Under the pieces are notes generated by a model that had not been told where the DNA came from, did not search any database, and was given only the letters and a program-made list of their open reading frames with translations. 41,524 nucleotides of DNA from NCBI GenBank assembly GCA_035647435.1, contig DASRNM010000015.1, positions 1 through 41,524 on the forward strand, written 5' to 3'. Shown piece after piece: positions 17,216-24,723 of this stretch. This stretch comes from JAAZFZ01 sp035647435 (GTDB lineage Bacteria; Bacillota; Clostridia; Oscillospirales; Acutalibacteraceae). The position numbers and the translations under genes are program-made. Position 1 is the stretch's first letter, and the number at the start of each line of letters is the position of its first letter.

Positions 17216-17995
17216 ATGGGAACAGGTGATTTTAAAACAAGTTCGTTTATGTATTTGATAGGAATTTGCGTGATTCTTTTTGTTATAGGCCAGTCCCTAT
17301 TTTTTATTATAAAGGCATGGAAAAGAGGCAAGGATATCGGGATTTCAAAAGCTGACATGGGGAACACAATCACTTCAAGTGTGTTGTTCACAGTAGCCCC
17401 TGCAGTAGCAGTTGTCGCAACAGTGATTACACTTGCAAGTTCGTTGGGGTTAGTTCTTCCTTGGATTAGGCTTTCGATTATCGGCAACATAAGCTACGAG
17501 GTTACCGCCGCAGAAAGTGCTCTTGGCGCAGTGGGGTTTTTGGGTGGCATTTCACGCGAAGTTACAAGCAAAACGCAGTTTGCCGCAATAATGTGGGTTA
17601 CATCAATAGGCTCGTGTTTTCCGCTCATACTTATGCCGCTTATACTTAAAAAAATTCAAAAGAAAATCGGTTCCACTCTTTCTACAAATAAAAAATGGGC
17701 AGATGTCATGTCTGCAGCCGCCTTTATCGGCTTAATATCCGCATTTGTTTCAAGGTCAATTGCCGGTGCGGGTAACGAGGACATAAGGGGTGACGGTGCC
17801 GGTGTATTATCTATAATTACATTGATTTTTTCGATAGCAATGATGCTTGTTCTTGAAAAAACCGCATCAAAATTCAAGCTTAAATGGCTGGAGCCCTTTG
17901 CAATGCCTATGAGCATGTTTTTTGCAATGGGGATGGCAATGCTGTTTGCAAAGATATTGCCAGCTGGAATAGCGTTTATAGAATGGAGGGGATAA
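17216..17995 (+). CDS. DUF5058 family membrane protein
   Basis: This 259-residue protein has about seven hydrophobic segments. The pattern YLIGICVILFVIGQSLFFII, KAWKRGKDIGISKADMGNTI, LPWIRLSIIGNISYEVTAAE and SAFVSRSIAGAGNEDIRGDG matches what I recall of DUF5058, an uncharacterised Firmicutes membrane family. The polar and glycine-rich loops between helices look like transport-site loops rather than anchors. It starts 14 bases after the SulP-like stop with GGAGGG before the ATG, and ends one base before the next gene. It probably works with that neighbour as a two-subunit transporter; this is inference from order and coupling. Confidence 0.7.
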   Translation: MGTGDFKTSSFMYLIGICVILFVIGQSLFFIIKAWKRGKDIGISKADMGNTITSSVLFTVAPAVAVVATVITLASSLGLVLPWIRLSIIGNISYEVTAAESALGAVGFLGGISREVTSKTQFAAIMWVTSIGSCFPLILMPLILKKIQKKIGSTLSTNKKWADVMSAAAFIGLISAFVSRSIAGAGNEDIRGDGAGVLSIITLIFSIAMMLVLEKTASKFKLKWLEPFAMPMSMFFAMGMAMLFAKILPAGIAFIEWRG

Positions 17996-17996
17996 A

Positions 17997-18653
17997 ATGG
18001 GGCAAACATATTTTGACAGAGCGCACAGATGGGGTAAAACCTGGTCATTTCTTGCTTTAGCCTTACTTATGTGTATCCCCCTTTCTTTTTGCATTTATTA
18101 CAATGTCTGGCCTGCTGCAACTGGTATAATGAAGGGGCTTATGTCAATTATTCCTCTTTTCTGGACGGTAGCAGTAGTTGAAGTTGTAAGCTATTCACCC
18201 ATGTTGGGTGTCGGCGGAATGTATATATCTTTTGTAACGGGTAACATTGCAAACCTTAAGCTCCCATGTGCAATAGCGGCAATGGAAAACGCAAAGGTTT
18301 GTGCAAACACAGACGAGGGCGAGGTAATAACAACAATTGCCACAGCTTCCTCCGCAATAGCAACAACTGTGATAATTACCACAGGGGTATTGCTTTTTTC
18401 ACCCATTATGCCTTATATTACAGACAGTGAATCTATTTTTGCGCCTGCTTTCGAGCAGGTACTGCCTGCGCTTTTTGGTGCGTTGGGGGCAGGCTATTTT
18501 GCTAAGCATCTTAAGTTGACAATAGCTCCGATTGTTACAGGCGTTTTGGTTCTTGCCTTTGTGCCGACTCTCGGAGTAGGGATATTGATTCCTATAACAG
18601 TTATTGTATCTTTGCTATGCACACACATTATGTACAAGAAAAAAATAATCTAA
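17997..18653 (+). CDS. Multi-span membrane protein, partner of DUF5058
   Basis: This 218-residue protein has six or so hydrophobic segments. A positively charged N-terminal tail (RAHRWGKTW) precedes them, and the hydrophilic stretch ENAKVCANTDEGEVITTIAT lies mid-protein. I know no named family. Polar glycine-rich segments, SPMLGVGGMYISFVTGNIAN and ALFGALGAGYFAKHL, resemble transporter loops. The ATG overlaps the end of the DUF5058 gene region, and the ribosome binding site (GGAGGGGAT) lies inside that gene, so the two are translationally coupled. gcvH begins 21 bases after its stop. A role in importing a substrate of one-carbon or glycine metabolism is a reasonable but unproven guess. Confidence 0.65.
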   Translation: MGQTYFDRAHRWGKTWSFLALALLMCIPLSFCIYYNVWPAATGIMKGLMSIIPLFWTVAVVEVVSYSPMLGVGGMYISFVTGNIANLKLPCAIAAMENAKVCANTDEGEVITTIATASSAIATTVIITTGVLLFSPIMPYITDSESIFAPAFEQVLPALFGALGAGYFAKHLKLTIAPIVTGVLVLAFVPTLGVGILIPITVIVSLLCTHIMYKKKII

Positions 18654-18674
18654 TTTTTTAAAGGAGAGGTTACA

Positions 18675-19049
18675 ATGAACACACCGAAAGATTTATTGTT
18701 TTCAAACACACACGAATGGGTTAAGTTCACCTCGGAGGGCACTGCGCTTGTCGGGCTGACAGAGTATGCACAAGAACAGCTTGGTGATGTTGCTTTTATC
18801 AATCTTTGCGATGAGGGAGAGGGGCTTGCTATCGGTGACGTTATTGGAGATATTGAATCCATAAAAGCGGTTACCGATGTTTACAGTCCGATTAACGGCA
18901 AGGTGATAAAAGTCAATGATGCTTTGCTCGACAATCCTGAGCAACTTAATTCTGACCCTTACGGCTCATGGCTCGTTGAGCTTGAGGACATTGAAAAAAA
19001 TGAAGAATTGATGAAAGCTGGGGAATACAAAAAGTTTATTGCGGAATAA
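18675..19049 (+). CDS. gcvH: Glycine cleavage system H protein
   Basis: This 124-residue protein carries the lipoyl arm that shuttles the aminomethyl group between glycine dehydrogenase, GcvT and the lipoamide dehydrogenase. The lipoylated lysine is Lys64 in DIESIKAVTDV. The surrounding SNTHEWV, GLTEYAQEQLGDVAFI, YSPINGKVIKVND and GSWLVELE are all canonical. AAAGGAGAGG precedes the ATG. It follows the membrane pair closely and lies 84 bases before gcvPA, with a GC-rich hairpin between. Length is normal. Confidence 0.97.
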   Translation: MNTPKDLLFSNTHEWVKFTSEGTALVGLTEYAQEQLGDVAFINLCDEGEGLAIGDVIGDIESIKAVTDVYSPINGKVIKVNDALLDNPEQLNSDPYGSWLVELEDIEKNEELMKAGEYKKFIAE

Positions 19050-19050
19050 T

Positions 19051-19073
19051 CGAGGCGGGTTGAACCCGCCTCG
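19051..19073 (+). other. Perfect GC-rich hairpin between gcvH and gcvPA
   Basis: A perfect 9-bp stem CGAGGCGGG/CCCGCCTCG with loop TTGAA starts one base after the gcvH stop. No T-run follows (CGCACTTGAT), so it is not a standard terminator. It may protect the upstream mRNA end or set the gcvH:gcvP ratio. Confidence 0.6.
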
Positions 19074-19133
19074 CGCACTTGATATCAATAAGCTTATATT
19101 GATTATATAAGCGCAATTAAGGAGACGATAGAT

Positions 19134-20459
19134 ATGTCTTATGTTCCTAACACTGCGGCGCAAAGGGAAGAAATGCTTAAAAAGATGGGAATGAGCCGTA
19201 TTGAGGATTTGTTCACTACGATCCCTAAAGCTGTACGGCTTAACAGCGAGTTAAAACTACCCGATGCAAAAACCGAATTCGAGGTTTTAGACGAGCTAAC
19301 AGCCATTTCAGAAAAAAATGTAGTGTACAAAGCCTGTTTCAGAGGGGCAGGGGCGTACAAGCACTATATACCGAGCGTGGTTCGTCATTTGAGCTCGAGA
19401 GAGGAGTTCGTTACCTCATACACACCGTATCAAGCGGAGATGAGCCAAGGTGTGTTGCAGACGATTTTTGAATACCAGACAATGGTTTGCGAATTGACGG
19501 GCATGAATGTTTCAAACGCAGGCGTTTATGACGGCGCTCATGCCGCTGCTGAAGCTATCGCAATGTTTGTTGACAGAAGGCGAGGCAAGGCGGTTGTTTC
19601 GGGTAGCATAAAACCGATGACGCTTGAGGTCATAAAAACATATTGCAAGTCTGCAGGCACTACGCTTGTTGTTGTACCCTCAAAATGTGGCAAAACCGAC
19701 CTTGAAGCTTTACAGAATGCAGTTGATGACAAAACCGCCTGTGTTTATGTTGAACAAATAAACTATTACGGAATTGCAGAGGATATGCAAAGCTGTGCAG
19801 ACATTGCTCACTCTAAAGGTGCAAAACTTATAGTCGGGTGTTACCCGATTTCGCTCGCTGTTCTCAACACTCCTGCTCAATGCGGTGCAGATGCAGCAGT
19901 CGGCGAGGCTCAATGCCTCGGTATGCCGTTGAGTTTTGGTGGACCTTACCTTGGGTTTATGGCGGTATCTAAAGCTTATACGAGAAAGCTGCCTGGCAGA
20001 ATTGCGGGGCAAACCTCAGATAAAAACGGCAACACAGCCTATGTTCTAACATTGCAAGCGAGAGAGCAGCATATCCGCCGTGAAAAGGCATCTTCAAACA
20101 TTTGCTCAAATGAAGCCCTGTGTGCACTTGTGGCGACGATTTACTGTGCGGCAATGGGTAAAGGTGGCTTGGTTGAAGTGGCGGAACAATGCACCGCAAA
20201 GGCGCATTATGCGGCAAATCGCATAACCCAAATTTCGGGTTTTGACTTGAAGTTTGATGGTTTCTTCTTCAATGAGTTTGTAACCGCTTGCCCCACAGAC
20301 GTTAAAAAACTAATGAAAAAGCTTGAAGATAACAATATTCTTGGAGGGTTACCCGTTGACATTGACGGAGAAACCTGTATTCTTTGGTGCTTGACTGAGA
20401 CAAACACCGTTGATGAAATTGACACGCTTGAAAGTATTTTAAGGGAGGCGGTAAAATGA
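19134..20459 (+). CDS. gcvPA: Glycine dehydrogenase (decarboxylating) subunit 1
   Basis: This 441-residue protein is the N-terminal half of the P-protein, which with GcvPB decarboxylates glycine and passes the aminomethyl group to lipoylated GcvH. Recognisable segments are YVPNTAAQREEMLKKMG at the start, FRGAGAYKHYIPSVV, TSYTPYQAEMSQG, EYQTMVCELTGM, and PLSFGGPYLGFMA followed by RKLPGRIAGQT. The length fits the split enzyme of Gram-positive bacteria. AAGGAGACGATAGAT precedes the ATG. It overlaps gcvPB by four bases (ATGA), a coupling usual for two subunits of one enzyme. Confidence 0.97.
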   Translation: MSYVPNTAAQREEMLKKMGMSRIEDLFTTIPKAVRLNSELKLPDAKTEFEVLDELTAISEKNVVYKACFRGAGAYKHYIPSVVRHLSSREEFVTSYTPYQAEMSQGVLQTIFEYQTMVCELTGMNVSNAGVYDGAHAAAEAIAMFVDRRRGKAVVSGSIKPMTLEVIKTYCKSAGTTLVVVPSKCGKTDLEALQNAVDDKTACVYVEQINYYGIAEDMQSCADIAHSKGAKLIVGCYPISLAVLNTPAQCGADAAVGEAQCLGMPLSFGGPYLGFMAVSKAYTRKLPGRIAGQTSDKNGNTAYVLTLQAREQHIRREKASSNICSNEALCALVATIYCAAMGKGGLVEVAEQCTAKAHYAANRITQISGFDLKFDGFFFNEFVTACPTDVKKLMKKLEDNNILGGLPVDIDGETCILWCLTETNTVDEIDTLESILREAVK

Positions 20460-21889
20460 GCAAGCTAATTTTTGAAAAAAGCAAGTCGGGCAGGCGCTGT
20501 TGCCGAATCCCAAAATGCGAATTAAAGGCTGAAATACCAAATGAATTAAGGCGTCAAGAGCCTCTCAATTTGCCCGAAATAGCTGAAATAGACCTTGTAA
20601 GGCATTACACGAATTTAAGTCGTAGATCTTTCGGGGTTGACAACGGTTTTTATCCCTTAGGCTCATGCACTATGAAATACAACCCAAAAATAAACGAGGA
20701 CACCGCCGCTCTAAAAGGGTTTACGGATATTCACCCATTGCAGAATATTGATACGGTTCAAGGCAACTTAGAGGCAATGTATATTCTTCAAAAACATCTG
20801 TGCGAAATCACAGGCATGGACAATATGACACTCCAGCCAGCGGCAGGAGCACACGGTGAATTTACAGGGCTTTCGATAATAAAAGCTTATCTTGAGAGTA
20901 AGGGGCAACAGCACAGAACAAAGCTGATTGTTCCAGATTCTGCGCACGGTACAAATCCTGCAAGTGCCTCAATGACGGGGTATGAAATAATAAATATTCC
21001 TTCAACACCTCAAGGGTTTGTAGATTTAGAGGCATTGAAAAATGCTGTGGGTGATGACACCGCGGCACTTATGCTTACAAACCCGAATACTGTCGGGCGG
21101 TTTGATGAAAACATATTGGAAATCGCTCAAACGGTTCATAATGCAGGCGGTCTGCTTTATTATGACGGAGCAAATATGAATGCAATAATGGGCATCACAA
21201 AGCCGGGAGATATGGGTTTTGACGTCATACACCTTAATATTCACAAAACATTTTCAACACCACACGGTGGCGGTGGCCCGGGTAGCGGACCTGTCGGTTG
21301 CAAGTCAATGCTCGCACCGTTTTTACCCTCTCCGGTTGTTGAAAAGAAAGACGACAAGTTCACCTTTGTGACTCCGGAAAAATCTATAGGCGCAGTGCGC
21401 TCGTTTTATGGCAATTTCCTTGTTTGCATTAAGGCACTGTCATATATAATGACGCTTGGCGCAAAAGGGTTACGTGAGGCAAGTGAAAATGCCGTTTTAA
21501 ATGCAAACTATATGTTTGAGATGCTTAAAGAAACATACGAAATGCCTTTTGAAGGGCCGTGTATGCACGAGTTTGTAATAAGCGTCGAAAACTTTAAAAA
21601 GGAGTACGGAGTAACCGCCTCCGATATCGCAAAGGGACTTATAGACCTTGGCATTCACCCGCCAACAGTTTATTTCCCGCTGATTGTGCATGAGGCTTTG
21701 ATGGTCGAGCCGACAGAAACTGAAAGCAGAGAAACGCTTGATGAAGCAATAGAAGCTTTCAAAAAGCTTGCAAAGGTTGCGAGTGAAAACCCGCAGATTT
21801 TGCACGATGCTCCTGTTACGACTCCTGTCGGGAGACCAGATGAAACCGCAGCGGTTAGAAACCCTGTGTTGAAATTCAATTTTGATTAA
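20456..21889 (+). CDS. gcvPB: Glycine dehydrogenase (decarboxylating) subunit 2
   Basis: This 477-residue protein is the PLP-binding C-terminal half of the P-protein. The Schiff-base lysine is Lys264 in NIHKTFSTPHGGGGPGSG. Other markers are FYPLGSCTMKYNPKIN, TLQPAAGAHGEFTG, DSAHGTNPASA and the segment LMVEPTETESRETLDEAIEA near the end. Length is normal. The ATG overlaps the gcvPA stop. The DUF1015 gene begins 21 bases after its stop. No gcvT or lipoamide dehydrogenase gene lies in the window. Confidence 0.97.
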   Translation: MSKLIFEKSKSGRRCCRIPKCELKAEIPNELRRQEPLNLPEIAEIDLVRHYTNLSRRSFGVDNGFYPLGSCTMKYNPKINEDTAALKGFTDIHPLQNIDTVQGNLEAMYILQKHLCEITGMDNMTLQPAAGAHGEFTGLSIIKAYLESKGQQHRTKLIVPDSAHGTNPASASMTGYEIINIPSTPQGFVDLEALKNAVGDDTAALMLTNPNTVGRFDENILEIAQTVHNAGGLLYYDGANMNAIMGITKPGDMGFDVIHLNIHKTFSTPHGGGGPGSGPVGCKSMLAPFLPSPVVEKKDDKFTFVTPEKSIGAVRSFYGNFLVCIKALSYIMTLGAKGLREASENAVLNANYMFEMLKETYEMPFEGPCMHEFVISVENFKKEYGVTASDIAKGLIDLGIHPPTVYFPLIVHEALMVEPTETESRETLDEAIEAFKKLAKVASENPQILHDAPVTTPVGRPDETAAVRNPVLKFNFD

Positions 21890-21910
21890 GTGAAAGTAAA
21901 GGAGAAACAT

Positions 21911-23158
21911 ATGGCAAAATTTAAACCTTTTAAGGCGGTAAGGCCACTTCCCGAATATGCTAAGGATGTCGCGGCCCCTCCCTACGATGTAATGAACAGT
22001 GATGAGGCAAGAGAAATGGTCGAGGGTAAGCCCTACTCATTTCTGCATGTTGACAAAGCGGAGATTGACCTGCCCGAAGGAATAGATATGTACAGCGAGT
22101 CTGTTTATCTAAAGGCGAAAGAGAATCTTGACAAGCTTGTTAGCGATAGCATCTGCAAGGAAGATGAAGCTGAGTGCCTTTATATATACCGTCAGACCAT
22201 GGACGGAAGAAGTCAAAACGGACTTGTGGGTTGTGCGTCAATTGATGATTATTTGAACAATATAATCAAAAAACATGAGTTCACAAGAGCGGAAAAGGAA
22301 GCGGACAGAATCAATCATGTTGATTATTGTGACGCGAACACTGGCCCGATTTTTCTTACATACCGAGAAAGGGACGACATCAACACAACGATTGAAAAAT
22401 GGAAGAATGAGCACGACGCTGTTTATGATTTCACCACAGACGATGATGTTAGACATACGGTATGGGTGGTTGATTGCCCCGAAACTATTGAGTTTTTAAG
22501 AGCAGCTCTTGCGAAGGTTGATTATCTTTACATTGCCGACGGACACCACAGGGCCGCTTCTGCCGTAAAAGTAGGGCAAAAACGCCGTAAGGCGAACCCG
22601 AATTACACGGGTGAGGAGGAGTTCAACTGTTTTCTTGCCGTACTGTTTGCGAAAAATGAGCTTGAAATCATGGACTACAACAGAGTTGTCAAGGATTTAA
22701 ATGGCAACACTCCCGAGCAATTTTTAGAAAAGGTTGAAGAAAAATTTGAGGTAGTTGAGGCGCCCAACAGTCAGCCTTTTAAGCCTTCTGAAAAGCACAG
22801 TTTTGGTATGTTTTTAGATGGCAAATGGTACAAAATTACCGCAAAAAAAAGCACATTTAACGAAAACGACCCCGTTGACCGCCTTGATGTTTCGATACTG
22901 CAAAACAACCTTCTTACACCGATTTTGCTTATCGGAGACCCACGCATAGATAACAGAATTGATTTTGTGGGCGGAATCAGGGGTTTGTCGGAACTGGAGC
23001 ACAGAGTAAACACTGACATGAAAGTAGCCATTTCAATGTATCCCACAACGCTTGACGACCTTATGGATATTGCCGATGCTGATAAAATCATGCCGCCCAA
23101 AAGCACATGGTTTGAACCAAAACTTCTCAGCGGTTTATTTGTTCACAAGTTGTCTTAA
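21911..23158 (+). CDS. DUF1015 family protein (COG4198)
   Basis: This 415-residue soluble protein matches DUF1015: FKPFKAVRPLPEYAKDVAAPPYDVMN at the N-terminus, KPYSFLHVDKAEIDLP, and the core YIADGHHRAASAVK near residue 215. The DGHHR segment resembles the catalytic/nucleotide loop of the ParB/sulfiredoxin-like fold, which includes free serine kinases such as SerK. A small-molecule kinase in serine/glycine metabolism is therefore an attractive but unproven idea. The ATG at 21911 follows AAAGGAGAAACAT; an upstream GTG would overlap that site. Co-location with gcvPA/gcvPB supports a link to glycine or serine. A terminator follows. Confidence 0.88.
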   Translation: MAKFKPFKAVRPLPEYAKDVAAPPYDVMNSDEAREMVEGKPYSFLHVDKAEIDLPEGIDMYSESVYLKAKENLDKLVSDSICKEDEAECLYIYRQTMDGRSQNGLVGCASIDDYLNNIIKKHEFTRAEKEADRINHVDYCDANTGPIFLTYRERDDINTTIEKWKNEHDAVYDFTTDDDVRHTVWVVDCPETIEFLRAALAKVDYLYIADGHHRAASAVKVGQKRRKANPNYTGEEEFNCFLAVLFAKNELEIMDYNRVVKDLNGNTPEQFLEKVEEKFEVVEAPNSQPFKPSEKHSFGMFLDGKWYKITAKKSTFNENDPVDRLDVSILQNNLLTPILLIGDPRIDNRIDFVGGIRGLSELEHRVNTDMKVAISMYPTTLDDLMDIADADKIMPPKSTWFEPKLLSGLFVHKLS

Positions 23159-23170
23159 ATCTATAAATGC

Positions 23171-23208
23171 AATCGACGAGATTCGTTTTGAACCTCGTCG
23201 ATTTTTAT
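23171..23208 (+). terminator. Terminator of the glycine cleavage operon
   Basis: A perfect 10-bp stem AATCGACGAG/CTCGTCGATT (23171-23180 with 23194-23203) is followed by TTTATTTTT. It marks the right end of the core operon and approximately the start of the accessory region. Confidence 0.88.
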
Positions 23209-23290
23209 TTTTAGGTTTTTTTGTGGGTTGGATAAAATAGATGCATTAGCGGAGGGGTTTGAACCCTCGCTGCTCGCGCTTGTAAAATTA

Positions 23291-23494
23291 CTAAAATGGC
23301 AAGTCTAAAAGATTTTCGTTTTTGACCCGCTGCAATTCCTTGACAAATTGGTCAGAATTTTTGAAAAGGAGATTTTCCAGAGAAGAGTATAAAGTGTATT
23401 CTCGGGGATTCCCATAACTTGTCCAACCGCTTTCATATACAAGATTATTCCGCTTAAATAACTCCAAGCATCCATCATAATTATCTAACAACAC
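23291..23494 (-). pseudogene. Fragment of an unknown gene fused behind a broken gene
   Basis: This 67-residue reading frame (YESGWTSYGNPREYTLYSSL, FVKELQRVKNENLLDLPF) overlaps the 3' end of the fragment at 23485 in another frame. Its frame stays open a little further upstream without a plausible start. It looks like the C-terminal remnant of a different gene, joined by deletion. It has no ribosome binding site of its own. I cannot assign a function. Confidence 0.35.
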
Positions 23495-23907
23495 TGAATC
23501 AAGTTTGTTTTTGCATACTCTTTCAGCATGGATACGGTGTAGTTTTGAAAATGCTTACCGTTCCAGCAAAAGCAGTAGCCCGCCGCGTTGCCGTCCGGCC
23601 CTATCATATGCTCCACCGGCGAACCTTCATAAATCAGCCCGCTGCAGTCCTTACTGGCCATATACTGCCCGTGACCGATGGTGTTACTGATTTGCAGCGA
23701 AACCCGCAGGCCGTCCGAACGAAGCCTTTCAGCCACCCCGCAGAGTTTTTCCGCGGTATCGCGATGCTTTTCAAGCTTTGAAAAACCGTATTCACTCGCA
23801 AGCCAGACCTCGTCGCACGAACCTGGGTATTTTTTTACGATTTCTAGAAACTCATTGATAAATTTTTCGTCTGTTTGATATTCGGAGCCGAACCGTTGAG
23901 CCAGCAT
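23485..23907 (-). pseudogene. N-terminal fragment of a large TIM-barrel-like hydrolase
   Basis: The frame gives about 140 residues from an ATG after GTAGGTTATTAC: MLAQRFGSEYQTDEKFINEF, YPGSCDEVWLASEYGFSKLE, VSLQISNTIGHGQYMASKDC and GNAAGYCFCWNGKHFQNY. This is the start of a family I recall as about 700 residues (glycoside-hydrolase-like barrel). Homology appears to stop near KEYAKTN and the frame then ends. Base composition is visibly richer in G+C than the flanks, which suggests separate origin. It is most likely a decayed remnant, unless short forms exist. Confidence 0.6.
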
Positions 23908-23958
23908 GTAATAACCTACCTTTCGCTTATTAAGAATGCTATTATAGCACGGAATCAT

Positions 23959-24334
23959 GGAACATGCTAGTGCTAAGGGGACGGTAGACTGTGTGAAAAC
24001 GCCTAAAATAAAAGACGAAAACGAGACGAAAAATCTTTAAAAAAAGAGATAAAATATATTATAATAAAAGCAATGAAAACGTTGATAAATATAAAGTTTG
24101 AGGTGCTTTTGAATGAGATATATAGAGGGAACGGATAGCGAACAAAGTGTCGCGGGGACGGGGTTGTTGACACACAGCAAAACACTGACACTCTGTTTCT
24201 GGCGGAGAAGGAGAGACTCGAAAGCTTCGCTTTCGCGCAACGATTTATATGTCCCTCATGACTCCGCCTTTGGCGACCGCCATGAGATGGACTTTGAGTT
24301 CTTGTCTCTCCGATATGAATTAAAACAAGAAAAA
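23959..24334. other. Non-coding stretch with GGGGACGG-type remnants
   Basis: No convincing gene. Two short GC-rich pieces, around 23977-23999 (GGGGACGGTAGACTGTGTGA) and 24149-24180 (GGGGACGGGGTTGTTGACAC), resemble each other and the palindromic debris often left by small transposable elements. An 79-codon open frame at 24113 has no coding character. Confidence 0.35.
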
Positions 24335-24367
24335 AATCACAGAGGGTATTAATCCTCTGTGATTCTT
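24335..24367 (+). terminator. Hairpin, terminator-like
   Basis: A perfect 11-bp stem AATCACAGAGG/CCTCTGTGATT (24335-24345 with 24354-24364) has an A-run before and a CTTCT tract after it. It could stop transcription on either strand; no gene directly needs it now. Confidence 0.6.
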
Positions 24368-24416
24368 CTATGGCTAATGCTGATATTATTGATACGATGC
24401 ACACCCCTGCCATCAA

Positions 24417-24470
24417 ATCGTTAGCGAGGGTTTCCTATCGTTAGCGAAGGTATCAATCGTTAGCGAGGGT
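24417..24470 (+). repeat. Three tandem 15-bp direct repeats
   Basis: ATCGTTAGCGAGGGT occurs at 24417-24431, 24437-24451 (one mismatch) and 24456-24470. Start-to-start distances are 20 and 19 bases. It lies 86 bases before the start of the recombinase operon and could be a binding array for the recombinase or a regulator. Confidence 0.85.
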
Positions 24471-24555
24471 ATAATATCAAAGTTATCAATTTAAACCTTG
24501 ACTTTTCAGCTGTTTTGAGTGATTTATATTAGTGACTTGTAGAGGAGGTCACAAA

Positions 24556-24714
24556 ATGGATAAGAATATCGCGGAAAAAGAGATTGACTACCAGTTAATA
24601 AAACTGTTATTACTCAATTTACAAAGAGAAGGTTTACTTAATACCGAAGAGACGGAAGTAGTCCGTAAAAAGGCACAGGCTGACCTTAAGCCCTTAATCG
24701 GCATTTTGGATTGA
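24556..24714 (+). CDS. Small protein preceding serine recombinase
   Basis: This 52-residue protein is predicted to be helical, without a membrane segment: IDYQLIKLLLLNLQREGLLN and a charged C-terminal half ending LKPLIGILD. The ATG at 24556 lies seven bases after GAGGAGG; the GTG/ATG-like starts upstream overlap that site. The recombinase begins nine bases after its stop, so the two are coupled. Small helical proteins in this position are common in clostridial recombinase units and could be accessory or directionality factors; this is inference. A TTGACT (24498) lies upstream, with only a weak -10. Confidence 0.7.
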   Translation: MDKNIAEKEIDYQLIKLLLLNLQREGLLNTEETEVVRKKAQADLKPLIGILD

Positions 24715-24723
24715 GGTCACGGA

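Noticed and set aside
18654..18674. Glycine riboswitch before gcvH
   Set aside because: Only 21 bases separate gcvH from the previous gene, and the leader before 16005 shows no riboswitch-like structure.
23249..23281. tRNA gene or tRNA 3' end as island attachment site
   Set aside because: GGGTTTGAACCC looks like a T-arm, but no anticodon arm, acceptor stem or CCA can be built around it.
24113..24352. 79-codon plus-strand frame
   Set aside because: Low coding character, no ribosome binding site, and it ends in a hairpin; probably mobile-element debris.
24417..24470. CRISPR array
   Set aside because: Units are 15 bp with 4-5-base spacers, far too short, and no cas genes are present.
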